Below, piece by piece: positions 7,148-8,338 of a stretch of DNA of 8,338 nt (position 1 is the stretch's first letter; each line of letters opens with the position of its first letter). Made by a program: the position numbers and the translations under genes. The stretch covers positions 1 to 8,338 of the forward strand of contig CANHJR010000040.1 of assembly GCA_947461165.1 (NCBI GenBank), given 5' to 3'. The notes below the pieces were generated by a model. It had not been told where the DNA came from. It saw only the letters and a list, made by a program, of their open reading frames with translations, and did not search any database. The DNA is from Saprospirales bacterium (GTDB taxonomy: Bacteria; Bacteroidota; Bacteroidia; Chitinophagales; JADJOU01).

Positions 7148-7351
7148 GGCGTTTTTCTAGTTATAATTTATGAACTTGTAAAAATAGCCTCTTGTGTTTT
7201 GAGATTTCTAGAATCTTTCTAACAATTTACATTTTTCTTATAATGCACTGTCTATAATTTTATATTGTATTGAAGGATTTTAGTAAGTAGTGATTTTAGA
7301 ACAAACTCTGGCTGCTACAATTGTTTCAATCACCTTTTTTACTATCCTATT
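7148..7351. other. Intergenic region between idi and uvrD
   Basis: This 204-bp AT-rich spacer lies between the end of idi and the GTG start of uvrD, both on the minus strand. It should hold the 3' end of the idi transcript and the uvrD promoter. The best -7-like sequence for uvrD is TATTTTTA (complement of 7179-7186), one base off TAnnTTTG and with no visible -33 partner, so I do not call it. A short dyad AGATT-TCTAG-AATCT (7202-7216) could be an operator but may be chance. The remaining structure is the hairpin listed separately at 7290-7340. I see no open reading frame or RNA gene that I can name. Confidence 0.5.
7290..7340 (+). terminator. Imperfect hairpin followed by a T6 tract, orientation unexpected
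   Basis: GTGATT (7290-7295) pairs with AATCAC (7328-7333). Inside it GAACAA (7299-7304) pairs with TTGTTTC (7321-7327) with one bulged base, leaving a 3-nt bulge on the left arm and a 16-nt loop. On the plus strand this is followed by CTTTTTT (7334-7340), the layout of a weak intrinsic terminator. No plus-strand gene lies upstream. On the minus strand it sits 18 nt after the idi stop but lacks a T tract there. Its role is uncertain: a weak idi 3'-end hairpin, the end of an unrecognised plus-strand RNA, or chance. Confidence 0.3.
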
Positions 7352-7864
7352 TTATGATATCTCAATTTTCTTTAATATTTCCTTAAACCAAAAACTAAAT
7401 TTTTCTGGAGTACTTATTACTTCTTGAATAAGTTGTTGAGGTTTAATCCATTGAATCGCGTTTACTTCATCTGAATTGAAGGGTATGTCAGCGTCATAGG
7501 TTCCTTGAAACACAACATCATATTCGTGCTCAATAAGGCCTGTGGTTTCGTCCTTCGCTTGATATACAAATTGATATAATTCTGACAAAGAGCAACTTAT
7601 ATTCAACTCTTCCTTTAGTCTTCGATCTGCCGCTTCTTGGAAGCTTTCATTTTCTCTTGGGTGGGAACAAACGGCATTCGACCAAATCATCGGCCAGTGG
7701 TATTTTGTTTTTGCTCGTTGTTGAATGAGCATTTCACCTTGAGAATTATATATTAGAATACTAATGGCTCTATGAAGAACTCCCTTTTCATGAGCCTCCA
7801 TCTTATTCATTGTGCCTAGAAATTCATTGGCTTCATTCACCAAAACAACTTTTTCCTCTTTCAT
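7352..7864 (-). CDS. idi: Isopentenyl-diphosphate delta-isomerase, type 1 (Nudix fold)
   Basis: This enzyme interconverts isopentenyl and dimethylallyl diphosphate, the isoprenoid building blocks, using a divalent metal ion. The 170-residue protein matches the compact bacterial type 1 enzyme. Visible active-site residues are H25, H31 in LHRAISILI, the catalytic cysteine C66 and H68 in NAVCSHPR, and E112 and E114 in IEHEYDVV, equivalent to the E. coli metal and catalytic residues. The Nudix-like helix is EAADRRLKEEL (77-87), and QQRAKTKYHWPMIW (48-61) is the usual substrate-site stretch. All key residues are intact. Type 1 isomerase is essential where IPP comes from mevalonate, which would fit many Bacteroidota, but the pathway itself is not in this window. 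The gene starts 22 nt after the gamma-carbonic-anhydrase-like gene and is probably co-transcribed with it. The ATG at 7864 follows an A-rich leader without Shine-Dalgarno. Confidence 0.96.
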   Translation of the reverse strand: MKEEKVVLVNEANEFLGTMNKMEAHEKGVLHRAISILIYNSQGEMLIQQRAKTKYHWPMIWSNAVCSHPRENESFQEAADRRLKEELNISCSLSELYQFVYQAKDETTGLIEHEYDVVFQGTYDADIPFNSDEVNAIQWIKPQQLIQEVISTPEKFSFWFKEILKKIEIS

Positions 7865-7886
7865 TTTATTTCACATTGATTGTAAT

Positions 7887-8338
7887 TCATTCTTTAAACC
7901 AACTGCTGTACATTACATAGTTGTTTGAAATTCTTTCAAGCGTATCTTTCTGCAGCTCTTGGCTAATATCCTTGATTTTTCTTGCCGGTACACCTGCCCA
8001 TACAGATCCCGATTCGATTCTTGTTCCTTCTGTGACAACAGATCCAGCACCAACAATAGAGTTTGATTCCACGACGACATTGTCCATCACGATGGCTCCC
8101 ATACCTATAAGTACATTGTCGTGAATTGTACATCCATGTACGATGGCTCGATGCCCAATAGAAACATTATTGCCAATTGTTGTTGGACATTTCTGATAAG
8201 TACAATGAATGATAGCGCCATCTTGAATATTAACCTTATTGCCAATTTTGATATAATGAACATCTCCTCTGACGATAGCTTGGAACCAAATTGAACATTC
8301 TTCACCCATTTGCACATCGCCAACAATCGTGCAATTTG
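7887..8338 (-). CDS. Gamma-carbonic-anhydrase-like hexapeptide-repeat protein (5' end outside the window)
   Basis: This is a left-handed beta-helix protein of the gamma-carbonic anhydrase / PaaY / YrdA group: trimeric, with a metal bound between subunits. The open frame continues past the GTG at 8315 to the right edge (preceding residues NCTIVGD match the family), so that GTG is not the start; about 20-25 N-terminal residues are probably missing. Numbered from the GTG, the landmarks are SIWFQAIVRGDV (8-19), NIQDGAIIH with H37, IGHRAIVH with H55 and H60, LIGMGAIV (69-76) and WAGVPARKIKDIS (106-118). The three histidines are the metal ligands, so the site is intact. Hexapeptide repeats (I/V-G-x-x-x-x) run through most of the chain, followed by a C-terminal helix. 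Many such proteins have weak or no measured carbonic anhydrase activity, so the reaction is not certain. It leads a likely two-gene transcript with idi; its promoter is outside the window. Confidence 0.92.
   Translation of the reverse strand, partial: NCTIVGDVQMGEECSIWFQAIVRGDVHYIKIGNKVNIQDGAIIHCTYQKCPTTIGNNVSIGHRAIVHGCTIHDNVLIGMGAIVMDNVVVESNSIVGAGSVVTEGTRIESGSVWAGVPARKIKDISQELQKDTLERISNNYVMYSSWFKE

Noticed and set aside
7179..7186. TATTTTTA on the minus strand as a -7 element for uvrD.
   Set aside because: It has one mismatch to TAnnTTTG and no -33 partner, in very AT-rich DNA where such matches are expected by chance.
8105..8326. A 73-codon minus-strand frame near the right edge.
   Set aside because: It overlaps the gamma-carbonic-anhydrase-like gene in another frame of the same strand. 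The latter carries the conserved histidines and hexapeptide repeats, so this frame is a shadow.

Overview
The window is AT-rich, densely packed chromosomal DNA that most likely comes from a member of the Bacteroidota (Flavobacteriia/Saprospiria-like). Three things support this: a GSCFA-family gene, Mfd and gamma-carbonic anhydrase homologues with the Bacteroidota sequence style, and A/T-rich leaders without Shine-Dalgarno sequences. One exact TAnnTTTG-type -7 promoter element, typical of this phylum, also lies upstream of a gene. This placement is inferred from sequence style and no database comparison was made.

Layout, left to right. At 1-1061 (minus) is the N-terminal third of the transcription-repair coupling factor Mfd, cut by the left edge. 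Its upstream neighbour, 48 nt away on the same strand, is an intact aminopeptidase P (1110-2399). A strong hairpin with an 8-T tract (2424-2460) separates this pair from a small exported beta-barrel-like protein (2480-3121, minus). A 46-bp divergent intergenic region follows, with a CAAATT-T-AATTTG dyad that contains the -7 element. The only plus-strand gene is the GSCFA/SGNH-like protein (3168-4190). It converges with, and shares a TTAA double stop with, a LOG-family nucleotide phosphoribohydrolase (4187-4858, minus). That gene sits 24 nt downstream of a full-length UvrD/PcrA helicase (4883-7147, minus, GTG start). After a 204-bp spacer with an imperfect hairpin come a type 1 isopentenyl-diphosphate isomerase (7352-7864, minus) and, 22 nt upstream of it, a gamma-carbonic-anhydrase-like hexapeptide protein (7887-8338, minus) cut by the right edge.

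Functionally this is housekeeping DNA: DNA repair (mfd and uvrD, both RNA-polymerase-linked repair factors, in separate transcription units), peptide turnover (pepP), isoprenoid precursor balance (idi), nucleotide-monophosphate hydrolysis (LOG) and a metal-dependent hexapeptide protein. Probable transcription units, all on the minus strand, are pepP-mfd, the barrel gene alone, uvrD-LOG, and gamma-CA-idi. GSCFA stands alone on the plus strand. I saw no mobile element, CRISPR array, tRNA, rRNA or phage gene. No convincing new system is visible. The points most worth a second look are the divergent dyad, the unexplained hairpin at 7290-7340 and the GSCFA protein, whose reaction is not known.
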